Shown here: positions 1-12,700 of the stretch, in pieces
Position numbering within the stretch: the first letter of the stretch is position 1
Layout: each line of letters starts with the position of its first letter
Assembly (NCBI RefSeq): GCF_036669915.1
Contig: NC_089325.1
Coordinates: 10,809,231-10,873,230 of the forward strand
From: Pocillopora verrucosa
Taxonomy: Eukaryota > Cnidaria > Anthozoa > Scleractinia > Pocilloporidae
Direction of reading: 5' to 3'
DNA length: 64,000 bases
Position numbers and translations under genes: made by a program
The notes under the pieces: model-generated
What the model was told of the DNA's origin: nothing
Databases searched by the model: none
What the model saw: the letters and a program-made list of their open reading frames with translations, nothing else

Positions 1-2721
1 AATACTCAATGACTCATATTTCAAGGCACCTTTTGTATCAATTCAATGGCATAGAAATGCCAACTAATATATTGCAGCAAGAGCTTAATATCTTAGATTA
101 ATTATGGGAAACAAGAAAAACCAAAAGAATGATGGGTGCACAATATTGGAGAGAACTGCATAGAACCACATCTGGGTGAACTAGCTAGAGAGTAACTCAT
201 TGCTGTAAGTTAAGTGAGCAGTGGTTCATTTGAATTGATCACCTATGACTTTATAAAAAAAATTATGACTGCCTTAATGGCAATTTTGTGTGACTACATG
301 ATGTCTTTGTAGACTTCAGTGGCACATTCCTGTCCATATGGGTAACACTTGAGATTTCATTCATCAGCATTAAATATTGCAGCACAAACACCCACACAAC
401 ACACACAACAACACATGACCCCTGCTAAAATGTATGTGGAGGTTGTTAACCAAAATGCAAACAGATACAACGTTTGGTTACAATATTCTTCACTTCCAGA
501 GTCAGTAAAGTCGGGCTTATAATTCTTATATATCCAGACATTTCCACAAATAAACCAGATAAACAGGAAACAGTCTAGGATGCCCTCAAAAGGGCGCTTC
601 TTCTTCTCGTCTTCATCTTCATCATTATTGGATTTTGTGGCCCGCTGACACAAGGAGATGAGGTTTCTGAACACACCCACAGCTCCACCAACAATAAGAT
701 AGATGGGAATCTTATCTTCTACAGGGCACTGGTCTTTGTATTTAGCTCCTGTTAAAGGTATTCAACTTTTCATCAATTCTACAAAATCCGATTTGAGATT
801 GCCCCTTTTGGCCATGATAATTTCACTGTCAAAGTTCTAAGACATAGAGGTAAAAAAGAGAGGGGCTAAGTTTCTAGCAAGTTTTCCAGCATCACTGGGA
901 AGTATACATCAGAGCGCATGACAAAGTGCATACACTCAAAATGTCAGCTTAGAACTACTTAACAGTGGCTAATTTACATTATCAACCAATATTCTGGACA
1001 TACAGGTAAAGGTTTCACTTACCTATGACTATCATAGCTATGGGAATAGCCATGACCAGCCCAATCATTATGGTACATCCAACTAAGAATGATATCAAAG
1101 AAAGAAATTAAAACTACTTGAAATAGCAATTTGTAGAGATAAAGTTTTGTCAACAGTAAATTGAGGCTCTCAACTAGTCAGCAACAGACTTGATTTCTCC
1201 CCATATACCCCCACAGATCTGTGGAAACTACCAGCCATCTTGCTCTGGTTTGGGCTGTTACTGTAGCTGCCAACAGGTTAGATCGCATTACTGACAACTT
1301 GCTTTCAGTAGTTCTTTCCAGCTGCCCTGGAACAACCTTGAATCCTCTTTCCTTGTAGGTTCCACCCTCAGAGCATAATGACATGCTAGGCGTTTTTTCA
1401 GAGGGTCATACTAGTTGGTAGATACAGCTAATTTAGACTGCATGCAGCACAATTGTAACTTTGCCCAGGGAAAAGTATGAAAGCCTTTTAAAAGCAATGC
1501 AAGAGGACAAGAAGTCTGCAAGGGGTCGTGTGCTGAAAATTACTACCAGATCCCAGCCAACCTCTACCCAACTTGTCTAAAATCTTCCTGCAGGCAGAGA
1601 ACACACATCCGGCAGTGCTATCATAGATGAGGACCTGTTCTCAGAGCATAGCTAAGGAAATACTCTGTACTTTACCCTAATTTTCCACACTTTGGTTTAG
1701 TAAATATAACTTTCTGAGAATCACTAGACTTAATAAAAACCCTGTAAGTTATTATTCTATAGAGCAGTGACTTTTTCAAATTTATACAGGATCTTTTATG
1801 TTGAAAAAGAGTGACACAAATTCTTACTTGTTCCAATAAGTATCAAAAAGAGTTTCTTCAAGAAGTCAAGCACTCCACTGGAACTGGAGCGTGCTTCTTG
1901 GATTCACCAAACAAGGACTGATAGGAAGGTGTGTGCGACCTTATAGAGGAAAGAAACAAAATGAACTAATTTAGATAGAGCTCACTAATAAACCTTACCA
2001 CCATCAGTATGCCTGATTTATTCATACTTCGCATGGCATGGACATTCAGTATGAAGAATCGCCATACTGTTCTCATAGTATATTTCATTTTGTTACTGAC
2101 AATGAGGAATTTGTTTTAAGACTCAAAGCTTCTGAGGTTGTGATCATTTTCTATATTCTCATGATCTAAATGACCGATTCACCAGGATTACGGTAAAAGA
2201 GAAATTAGAAGCTGGTCACTCTTAGGGTTTAAATGGTTTAACTCAGACCATCCAAGAGAAAGAAGGCAGTTGTTTTCGTAAACTTAACAGAGCAACCAAA
2301 ATGGTTGCAGCATGAAGAGCTGAATTTATTTTTCTAGAGAGCCATGAAGGTACAAAAGTACCCAGTGATTCATCCTAAGAGGGGGAGAAGCATTGTCTGT
2401 TCAAATATGAAGGAGGCATCCCTGATGAAGGGTCTACTGGATTCTCCCTGGCATAGAAATGGAAAGGTTGAACCCTTTTAGTGCAAATTCTAGGATCTTA
2501 TAATTTCTAAAAACATAATCATTTTTCTGATAATGTAACCACTTCTGATGTGAGATCACAGGTGTTTTAATTGTATAACAGTGGTATTCCTAAGACAATA
2601 AGGTTGATGGAATATGCATCACCCACACACGCAAGCACTACACCAGCTGTGACTGATATTTGACAGCTGTAAGGCAAGATTTCTAAGAAATATTGTCTCC
2701 AAGTGGTCTGCTGTCACAAAG
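1..2721. repeat. Direct duplication, copy 1 (upstream of assembly gap)
   Basis: This block matches 3543-6235 along its whole length in the same orientation. Differences are scattered single-base indels, some substitutions, and a block of about 20 bp present near 3890 but absent near 345. The match stops exactly at the first N of the gap. It carries one copy of a TMEM272-like gene. A contig end overlapping the next contig, or an uncollapsed haplotype, explains this more simply than a true tandem duplication, but the sequence alone cannot decide. Confidence 0.9.
357..1940 (-). CDS. TMEM272-like multi-pass membrane protein, copy 1 (partial)
   Basis: This is a minus-strand gene resembling the TMEM272 family of small membrane proteins of unknown function. 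The last exon is 357-748. It reads GAKYKDQCPVEDKIPIYLIV, then an acidic/basic cytoplasmic stretch (NNDEDEDEKKK), then two further hydrophobic segments and a Cys-rich C-terminus before the stop at 357. An upstream exon at 1023-1082 (IMIGLVMAIPIAMIVIG) joins it in phase through GT/AG boundaries. A third exon, about 1828-1940, encodes LKKLFLILIGT but carries a one-base loss relative to copy 2 (near 1900), which breaks the frame. The region matching copy 2's most 5' exon (near 2340-2450) has lost its reading frame and its splice site. The start codon was not found. Confidence 0.75.
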
Positions 2722-2821
2722 NNNNNNNNNNNNNNNNNNNNNNNNNNNNNNNNNNNNNNNNNNNNNNNNNNNNNNNNNNNNNNNNNNNNNNNNNNNNNNN
2801 NNNNNNNNNNNNNNNNNNNNN
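2722..2821. other. Assembly gap of exactly 100 N
   Basis: A run of exactly 100 undetermined bases. This is the conventional size for a scaffold gap of unknown length, so the true distance is unknown. The gap truncates copy 1 of the TMEM272 block on its left and the 5' half of a TTAA-flanked MITE on its right. Confidence 0.99.
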
Positions 2822-2983
2822 ATCAATACAATATCAAGCAGGCAGGCAATGAGAATAGAGAACAATATCAATCATGGGATTATTAGTTGATCCAATACCA
2901 AATTCTCTGAACTAACATCATAAGAATTGTATGGCAGATAGTAAGGAGAATTACTAATCAGATCTTGGGAGTGAAAGGGTTAA
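2822..2983 (+). mobile_element. TTAA-type MITE, 3' part (5' end lost in the gap)
   Basis: This segment matches the internal and 3' portions of the MITE family that is complete at 53201-53412. It ends with the family terminal repeat (AAAGGGTTAA). Its 5' half would lie inside the N gap. Confidence 0.75.
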
Positions 2984-3542
2984 GTTTATACTCGGAAGAC
3001 TCACAAAAAAAAGACAGAGTTCCATATGCTCTTCCTCTGTTGGACCCTTGGCAGTAAAAACAAAGACAAAACTCTACAGAAGTATGAGTACAATGCAAAT
3101 TTTTATGTTCACAGATCATGATTTCTTATGGCTGGGAGCAATCAGAACAAAAATCTACTAGAATTCATAAACTAAGAGAAAATCCTTTAGAAAGTTATAG
3201 CCCTGATACAAATTTTATTCTAGAGAAATCAAAACCTACAAAGTCTCCATGATTATTACATACTATTAATATTAATATATTAATATTAAGAATCATTAAT
3301 TCCAAAAGTCAGTGGGACTTGCAGAAAAATAGGCTAAACTGCTTGCTACCCTGAAATGTTGTTTCAGACTAGAGTACAACACCCAAAATTGTTTATAAGG
3401 GTGAGCTTCCTTGCTCTGTTGTCTAGAAAAGTAAGATTTTGTAAAATCACTTAATACCAATTCAAATGCAAAACAGTGCTTTGAAATACATATTATGATG
3501 TCTTCCTTAAATATTACAGGATCTCTGATGAAGTTGCACCTA
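2984..3542. other. Unique spacer, no gene seen
   Basis: AT-rich sequence between the MITE remnant and the second TMEM272 block. It contains a short palindromic AT run near 3262-3295 (repeats of attaatatt). No coding exon or RNA gene was recognised. Confidence 0.5.
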
Positions 3543-6235
3543 AATACTCAATGACTCCATATTTCAAGGCACCTTTTGTATCAATTCAATGGCATAGAAA
3601 TGCCACCTAGTATATTGCAGCAAGAGCTTAATATCTTAGATTAATTATGGGAAACAAGAAAAACCAAAAGAATGATGGGTGCACAATATTGGAGAGAACT
3701 GCATAGAACCACATCTGGGTGAACTAGCTAGAGAGTAACTCATTGCTGTAAGTTAAGTGAGCAGTGGTTCATTTGAATTGATCACCTATGACTTTATAAA
3801 AAAAATTATGACTGCCTTAATGGCAATTTTGTGTGACTACATGATGTCTTTGTAGACTTCAGTGGCACATTCCTGTCCATATGGGTAACAATTTTGCATC
3901 TACCCTTAACACTTGAGATTTCATTCATCAGCATTAAATATTGCAGCACAAACACCCACACAACACACACAACAACACATGACCCCTGCTAAAATGTATG
4001 TGGAGGTTGTTAACCAAAATGCAAACAGATACAACGTTTGGTTACAATATTCTTCACTTCCAGAGTCAGTAAAGTCGGGCTTATAATTCTTATATATCCA
4101 GACATTTCCACAAATAACCAGATAAACAGGAAACAGTCTAGGATGCCCTCAAAAGGGCGCTTCTTCTTCTCGTCTTCATCTTCATCATTATTGGATTTTG
4201 TGGCCCGCTGACACAAGGAGATGAGGTTTCTGAACACACCCACAGCTCCACCAACAATAAGATAGATGGGAATCTTATCTTCTACAGGGCACTGGTCTTT
4301 GTATTTAGCTCCTGTTAAAGGTATTCAACTTTTCATCAATTCTACAAAATCCGATTTGAGATTGCCCCTTTTGGCCCTGATAATTTCACTGTCAAAGTTC
4401 TAAGACATAGAGGTAAAAAAGAGAGGGGCTAAGTTTCTAGCAAGTTTTCCAGCATCACTGGGAAGTATACATCAGAGCGCATGACAAAGTGCATACACTC
4501 AAAATGTCAGCTTAGAACTACTTAACAGTGGCTAATTTACATTATCAACCAATATTATGGACATACAGGTAAAGGTTTCACTTACCTATGACTATCATAG
4601 CTATGGAATAGCCATGACCAGCCCAATCATTATGGTACACCAACTAAGAATGATATCAAAGAAAGAAATTAAAACTACTTGAAATAGCAATTTGTAGAGA
4701 TAAAGTTTTGTCAACAGTAAATTGAGGCTCTCAGCTAGTCAGCAACAGACTTGATTTCTCCCCATATACCCCCACAGATCTGTGGAAACTACCAGCCATC
4801 TTGCTCTGGTTTGGGCTGTTTACTGTAGCTGCTTCAGTAGTTCTTTTCCAGCTGCCCTGGAACAACCTTGAATCCTCTTCCTTGTAGTTCCACCCTCAGA
4901 GCATAATGACATTGCTAGGCGTTTTTTCAGAGGGTCATACTAGTTGGTAGCTACAGCTAATTTAGACTGCATGCAGCACAATTGTAACTTTGCCCAGGGA
5001 AAAGTATGAAGCCTTTTAAAAGCAATGCAAGAGGGCAAGAAGTCTGCAAGGGGTCTTGTGCTGATAATTACTACCAGATCCTCAGCAAACCTCTTCCCAG
5101 CTTGTCTAAAATCTTCCTGCAGGCAGAGAACACACATCCTGCAGTGCTATCATAGATGACGACCTGTTCTCAGGGTATAGCTAAGGAAATACTCTGTACC
5201 TTACCCTAATTTTCCACACTTTGGTTTAGTAAATATAACTTTCTGAGAATCACTAGACTTAATAAAAACCCTGTAAGTTATTATTCTATGAAGCAGTGAC
5301 TTTTTCAAATTTATACAGGATCTTTTATGTTGAAAAAGAGTGACACAAATTCTTACTTGTTCCAATAAGTATCAAAAAGAGTTTCTTCAAGAAGGTCAAG
5401 CACTCCACTGGAACTGGAGCGTGCTTCTTGGATTTCACCAAACAAGGACTGATATGAAGGTGGTGGACCTTATAGAGGAAAGAAAAAAATGAAATTAGAA
5501 GTAGCACTAACCTTTACCACCATCAGTATTTCTATTCTTCATACTCGCATGGCACCTCACAGTTTAACACTTTACACCCTAACATCAGTATGAAGATTCT
5601 CCATACTGTTCGCTATACATTTCATTTTGTACTGACAATGAGAATTTTTTTAAGATCAAAGCTTCTGAGGTTGTGATCATTTTCTTTATTCTCATGATCT
5701 AAATGAACGATTCACCAGTATGACTGTAAAGAGAAATTAGAAGCTGGTCACTCTTAGGGTTTAAATGTTTAACTCAGACCATCCAAGAGAAAGAGGCAGT
5801 TGTTTTCAACTTACAGAGCAACCAAAATGGTTGCAGCATGAAGAGCTGAATTTTATTTTTCTAGAGAGCCATGCAGGTACACTTACCCATTGCTTCATCA
5901 TAAGAGGGGGAGAAGCATTGTCTGTTCCATATGAAGGAGGCATCCCTGATGAAGGGTCTACTGGATCTCCCTGGAATAGAAATGGAAAGGTTGAACCCTT
6001 TTATTTGCAAGATCTAGATATTATAATTTCTAAACATTAATCATTTTCTGATAATGTAATCACTTCTGATGTGGATCACAGTGTTTCAATTGTATAACAG
6101 TGGTATTCCTCAGACAATAAGGTTGATGGAATATGCATCACCTCATGAAGCACTACACCCAGCTGTGACTGATATTTGACAGCTGTAAGGCAAGATTTCT
6201 AAGAAATATTGTCTCCAGTGTCTGCTGTCACAAAG
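3543..6235. repeat. Direct duplication, copy 2
   Basis: This is the second copy of the block at 1-2721, running through into unique sequence after 6235 without a gap. It has its own set of single-base indels relative to copy 1: intact where copy 1 is broken (near 5445) and broken where copy 1 is intact (near 4116, 4602 and 5396). Confidence 0.9.
3921..5970 (-). pseudogene. TMEM272-like gene, copy 2 (frame broken)
   Basis: Same exon layout as copy 1: last exon 3921-4311, a middle exon near 4590-4645, then 5357-5468 (PPPSYQSLFGEIQEARSSSS) and a probable earlier exon at 5887-5970 ending in SYDEAMG before a GTAAGT donor. The last exon is one base shorter than in copy 1 (near 4116), which shifts the frame after FLFIW. 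The middle exon also lacks bases. The PPSY and PSYDEAMG motifs are typical of the cytoplasmic N-terminus of this family (WW-domain ligands). Because the breaks are one-base and copy-specific, this may be a real gene with sequencing errors rather than a pseudogene. Confidence 0.65.
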
Positions 6236-6784
6236 CTTTCCTACTCTATTGAGTCTATCTATGCAGTATGCAGTCAAAATGACATAATCCATATCCACAT
6301 TGGCTACACCATGAGACAAAGGCTTAAACTTCATTACAAGAGTTGTCTCCAAAATAAATAACCAAAAATTTTTCCTTCACTTTTCAATACTGTCTGGTAT
6401 ACAATTCTCAGAGTTTATGGCTTCAAGATCTAGTAATAAAAACAACACTAAGTATAACAAATGAGATATGAAACAAACACATTCCAACATAGCTTATTAC
6501 CCAATTTTCCAAGCAAAAACAAGACAGCAAGAAATTGGTAAAAATTGTTGAAATTATTGTGCAAATAAGACTTGCAAGTCAATTTTCAGTAAATAATTTT
6601 ATCACGTAAAAGCCCTATTTGCATTCTGTAAATGTCCGTATTAGGAACAACAGCTGTTCTAAAAGTACACAAGGAGACTAGAATGTCCATCAGTAATTTG
6701 CAGTGGTGCAGATGTAAGATAAATGTCAGATCTAGTGTTGAAGCTTTAGTCTGGTGCAATAGCTGATGCAAATTATGATCATTA
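6236..6784. other. Intergenic, no gene seen
   Basis: AT-rich unique sequence downstream of the duplicated block. The short open frames here have no recognisable domain and no coherent splice signals. Confidence 0.5.
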
Positions 6785-6997
6785 TTAAACCTTTAACTCC
6801 CAAGATCTCATTAGTAATTCTCCTTACTATCTGCTGTACAATTCTTCTGATGTTTCTTTTGAGAATTTGGTATTGGATCAACTAATAATCCCTTAATTGA
6901 TACTTTTTCTTGGTTCTCATCACTTGCCTACTTGATTTCTTATTGATGTTGAAAGAGGAAATTCTGTCTTGGTCACTTGTAGGAATTGAAGAGTTAA
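6785..6997 (-). mobile_element. TTAA-type MITE (inverted orientation)
   Basis: About 213 bp, bounded by TTAA. The left end reads CTTTAACTCCCAAGATCTCA, the inverse of the right terminus of the copy at 53201-53412. The internal region (tattggatcaactaataatc) matches the other copies. The right terminus is diverged. Confidence 0.8.
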
Positions 6998-9748
6998 TTA
7001 TTTCCAACATTTTAAAATAGGTGTATACATTGTGCAAACTTCACCACTGAGAATGAGGAACTTGTTAGCTGGAATGAAATGAAAGCTTTTGTTCTAAATA
7101 CTAGAGCCTCTAAATACAGCGGTGACGTGCTATTTCATACCAGTGAGAAGTAAAATTGGAATGTGCCCTTCATTTTGTGGTACAACATCTGATTTGGGAA
7201 AGTTGGCAATTTTCATATGCAACAGCATTTTCAAAGGATTGCAGAGAAATTGTAGTTTTTTTCCTAACTCGAAGTCTGAACTGCCTCAAAGATCAAACTA
7301 AGACTAAGAGCTTTCATTTCACTCTGGTTTCTTCATTGGCGCATTTTTTATTCTTTCGTGAACTTTCACACTATGTTGAGTATTTTTTGAATCGGCAGCA
7401 AAACAGAGTTAATTGATATTTCAGCAAAATAAAATAGAAAGACCACAAGCCTAACTTTCGACTATCACGTACGACTTCTGTTAATCACGTGAGAAATATT
7501 CTAAATTGGAAGACAATTCAAGAAGCATTTTGCTTTGAATCTCATGGCTAGCGGAAGAAAAGAAGACCTTTGAAAAAAGAAAATTAAAGAAGAAATAGAG
7601 AAAGGAAGGATTTGAAAATGACTTGTAGCTTATTAAGTAAATAATTTGTACTTTCACTTTCATGATACCTACATGTACAGGCGGATATTAAAATCATAAC
7701 AGAACATGGATCTTCATCATGACATACTCGACAAAGAACTACGGCAGATACTTTTCCTAATTTAAGTAAAATGTACTTATGAATTTTTCTTTTTGAAACA
7801 GATGGAAACTCAAACGCTAAAAGGTCGACTCTTGATATTAAATTCGGAACGTTGAACTGTCTTTCGCCGTTTGGCGCGCATCTGCTTAGATAAGCAGTTC
7901 TCCAAGTCGTACAAAAATACGAATGACTTTAGCTAGGTACACACCTCAATGGGTCGTTTCTCTTTATCAGCCATCATTCACTTATTCACTGGTCCTGGGT
8001 TAATATTGAGTGCAAACCGCACGAAGCTTGCCACAATCAGTGACTACGAGTAGGAAACAATTTTATCCCCTCCCTGAAGTAATTAGCATATTAAATTATG
8101 TTACCCCCAGGTTCTTAGTCCTCCCTCCTTTGCCACCAAGATGTCCTTCATTGCAGGGGGTGGGCAGAGGAGGGTCCTCTGGGGGTGGCGGAGGTGTCAA
8201 GTCAGATTTTACTTGACCTTACACGTCTCATCATCCATATTGCACCTCATCGATGCATACTGTTCAAGACTTCACCTTTAGTTTTGTTAGTGTGGAAACA
8301 GAAACGTTTTCATGTACAAAACTAGAGCTTAGCAACATGATGAGTTGTGTATCATGAACAGTTTACATGAATTAAATCAAAAGTTGTCTTGTGGATGGGA
8401 TATTCTTTAGTAACAGGTGGCAAATTGTTCATGAATGATTAGGCAATAGGATACTGCAGAGAAGAAAGACAGAAATTTGTCATGTATAAATGGTAATCAC
8501 CAACATAGCTAATTTGAAAAGTCGTAATAACACAAAGGGACAATTCAATATTTTCCATAGAATCATTACATGAAATGTTGATATGTGCCTCGTCTAAATG
8601 ATCACAATGCACTTTTGGAAACTTTTCAGAAGAAAAAAAAGTTTGTCATTTCTTTCTAAATGTGTTCTTATCATCCACTTTTGTGTTTGAAGAACACATA
8701 TTATTTTTGAAGCTTTCATCTGTAGGGGCATGCAATTTAAGGGTTTGGAGGTCCTCTTAGACTAGCTGACCGGTTGCATTTATTTAATGCAAGGGCCTCA
8801 AGCCCATGTAACAGCCAACCACATGTATATACTATCATGTTGGTAAAAATCGACTTTTCTAATCCATGGTTATTACTAGTTTTAATATATTATTCATTAA
8901 CAACTTTATTGAGAATTATTGTAAATTTTTTTTATTATAAGAAAATAGAGCATTGTGAGATGAAAGACAGTTAATCTAAATCTATTACTAATTTTAAGAA
9001 GTCTATTCCATGCTCCTGGTTTGGTTATCATTTTATGAGGCAGCTTGTTGTAGTTTACAAAATTATGACTTCAGAGCATCTTAAAGATCAGTATCTTACA
9101 TTAAAATAAAATGCTTGCAAAACATAACATAAACTTCCTTGAGCAGTGACAAGTCAGTATAAAATGCTCTCACTTGTTTACTGTTTCTGAAAGCTTTTAG
9201 CATGGATTTGTGTAGGTAACTCTTCACAGAGCTTACAAGAAAAATTTGTCAAGCAATCAAGAACTTTCTGAATTTATGATCATTTCCTTTATTCTAACCG
9301 GTGTTTCCATAATATTTTACAAGAAAAATAATTAGATGCTAATCACACTTTGGGGTCAAAGGATTAGAATCTAGCTAGGAAATTCCAAGTAGTACCTGGA
9401 GAATTCTCCCTTCTCTGATGCTAAAATGCTCCTTCTGTCAAATTTCTTATAATTATGAATCATGTCTTATCTCAGACATGAAAAAACCAAGGCCTTACAT
9501 GTAACCTATACAGCTATTGTTCATAATTTCTGATGAATCTAAAGCTTTTTCCACATTACCTTCCTGTTCTTTAAGTTCTGAATGACTGCAGTCTACATGA
9601 CCATGTATAATACAAGATGATACATACAGATGTACAACCTAATTGTGGTGCACTGTATATTTTCATACCCATTTACATTGCACATTAAAAGAACTCTTCA
9701 AAAAAAAAAACGTTAAATTTAGACAGTCTAAGATCATTATTCTCTTGA
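6998..9748. other. Intergenic, no gene seen
   Basis: About 2.7 kb lying 3' of LIN37. It includes a G-rich tract near 8155-8190 and AT-rich stretches near 8880-8940. No exon chain, RNA gene or complete transposon was recognised. Confidence 0.45.
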
Positions 9749-12700
9749 CTATTGATGCTCAAAGAGTTCTCGTATCTTTTTTATACTTGGTGCATAGCAG
9801 GCTTGTCTTTTAAACGAGCTATCTTTCCAACTGCAACAGAAATAGCAAAATAGAAATTAAAGCTTACATTTTCAAAATCCTTGATCACAGACAAAAAAAT
9901 TAACACAAGTCCAAAAATCTTAGAAAAATCATTCATACCAAGATATACCCTTGAGATAAATAAATAAAAAATTAGCGGATTAATGTACAGTGATCCCAGA
10001 ATAGACAAGTTTAACCCTTTAACTCTCATGACTGACCAAGATAGAATTTCTCCTTACAATATCAGTACAATATCAAGCAGACAAGTGATGAGAATAAAGA
10101 AAAATATTAATAATTAGGGGATTATTAGTTGATCCAATACCATGGCAGACAGTAGGGAGAATTACTCATGAGATTTTGGGAGTTAAAGGGTTAAAACTGC
10201 ACTGAGGCGCAAGACCCAGTTGGAAGCTAAGGGGCCATGGATGATTTCTTGTGAACAAAGTTGACATTAATTACTCACTTGGATTTGACTTTCTTCCACC
10301 TGTCCATGTGATTTCTTTTAAGATCACTCACTGGTGGAGCTTTATCAATATCCTAGAAGATTATTGGTTAAAGATTGCTAATTAACTCGCAAAAATCAAG
10401 CAATAAAAGATGGTTTTGGTTTAGCTTTACCTTTCTCTGTAACAGAGAGCAAAATAGAAAGTTTAAGGGGGGTAAGTTTCTAAAGAAACCGTGGTGCTGC
10501 GTTGGTGAGAGAGTATAGCAGATGTAATTTAGTGTTAACAACTTAGTTGAAAATGTAATTGGCCACCGTAAAGGGTAAAAAAGCTGATGTTTCAAGTGTT
10601 AGCCCTTTGTCAGAGCAAGTGGAGTTTATTTTTAAAAAAAAGTTTAAGGCCTGCAATTGGACTTTTTTCCATAAAAAGTTTAAGGCCAGCTACACAAGTT
10701 AGGAATTCTAAGACATAAAATATCTACTTACATAATGAATATCTAGTGAAAGTGTTCCTTTTGAAAGAGTACTGTTCATCTTAAAGTCTTCAATTGATTT
10801 CACTGGATCTGGAAAACTTTATAGGGAGAAAAGAGATTAATATAACATAGCAAACACCCTCATAAAACAAAAAGCCCTCATACCTGAGTTTGGCCTTATG
10901 GGTTTCTAATATAATGAATGTTTGGTGAGGGATTTGCCCTAATCATTATCTGATCTGAGACTAGCTACAAGCATTTTCTTTCTTAGTTACCTGTAAACAT
11001 TCTTAGGATCACTGTCACCATTCTGTAAGAAGAAATTCAAAACAGTCAGAGATTTACATCTGTGTAATGGAATACACAGCAGTTAAAACTTGAGAAAGCA
11101 GAGTAGCAGTGCTTTTTCATCTTTTTTTTTTTCTACTTACACTATGGGACAAAGAAGACATGACACTCTCCTGGCTGCTTGTTGGAGATTCACCATCTTG
11201 GTTGCCCTCTTGAGAATCAGATGGCTTGGTTCCATAAGGCTTGTTCTGCATCCAGGCTCTAGCCAGGGCATACAAGGTTGTGTCTTCATTGAATTGGGCA
11301 AAATCCACACTGCGATCAAACAGCTTCATGACAAAGCTACAAAGGTAAAAAGCCAAGGGGGAACAAAACATTCCAAAGTATTACAACAGTAACCTCAAAA
11401 GCAGAGCAGAGATTTTGGATTCTCCTTTGAAAATTTAAAGCAGCCGCTGAAAAACAGTGTGAAGTAACAAGAAAATACATTTATGCTTTCTGAATAAAAA
11501 GCATTGCAGGTCATCAAAATTTAACCAAAGAAATTGGTTTGAAGGAGAGGTATTATACACCGTCTTTTGCCCTATAAACACCCTGAAGATTTAATGAAAT
11601 GACTTAATTGCAAATACCTAGTATCTAACTGACACTGACATTTGATAACTGTCAAACTCGGTAAAACCATTGAAGATCCTAGAAGGTTACATAAGGGTTA
11701 AAGGGAAAAGTTAGATAGATTTGATCCAAAACTGTAAGTAGCACAGTCACTGAAACACATTTCAATTTAGTAAAGCATTGTACTAAGCTAATCTTTGTGC
11801 AAAGGCACTCAGATAAATCTTACCTTGCTAAGGTGACAAGTATATCCACCAAAAGTCATGATCAAGACCAAAAACAAACAAATAGAAAGCAGAATCAAAC
11901 ATTTTTCAAGGAAGCCAATCATAAAATTATTAAATTCATTGGGTAAAGAAAACCATTAAGCATGACACAAAATCAATGATAATAGCAATATTTCTTGAAA
12001 AAAAGTACATACGGTTCTGACTACTTCCATCTGCATCTGCAAAGGAAGACAAATTGAAAATATTTGTGATCACACTTAACAGAAATGAGGGAAAATAATT
12101 TGTATGTAAAGTTACCTAAAATCTCAGGCCCCTCAACAAAATATGACAAACTACGGTAACATCATAGCAATATAATCTATAAATACAAAAATTTGCCATG
12201 AATTTGTCACAACTAAATCATTTCACAAAAATGCCATTTTTGCTATACTTACCATCATACCCCACATCTTTTTTGCGTCTTTTCCTTGGTGTTTTTCCTA
12301 TAACAGAAGATGGAAGACATGTTCAGATGTTTACAGAACAACTCATTAAGAAGTCATTCTGCACCCAGAAACTAACTGAGAACTTTATAAACCTTTGTGA
12401 ATAGACAAATACTTCCCAAGCAGCCATTAAATATCTGAATATAAAAAAAGGTGTTTACCTGAACCACTTCTTTATTTGGAGCAAGCGTTGTATAACATGA
12501 AACAAGGAAAGAAAAAATTGAATAACAGCACTGGCAATACACATCACTCAGGTATAAACAGATGTACAGAGAGGAAAAATATGCACATCTAAAAACGTGA
12601 AATATATTAATTAATGGTAATGATGATAATAATAACAAAATAATAATTATTATCATTTTATGACAGGGTCTTGAGTCATTTAAAGGTGGTCTTAAGGGCT

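Noticed and set aside
11090..11392. 100-codon plus-strand frame
   Set aside because: Antisense to LIN37 exon 8, which carries the family hallmark [13 protein letters not shown].
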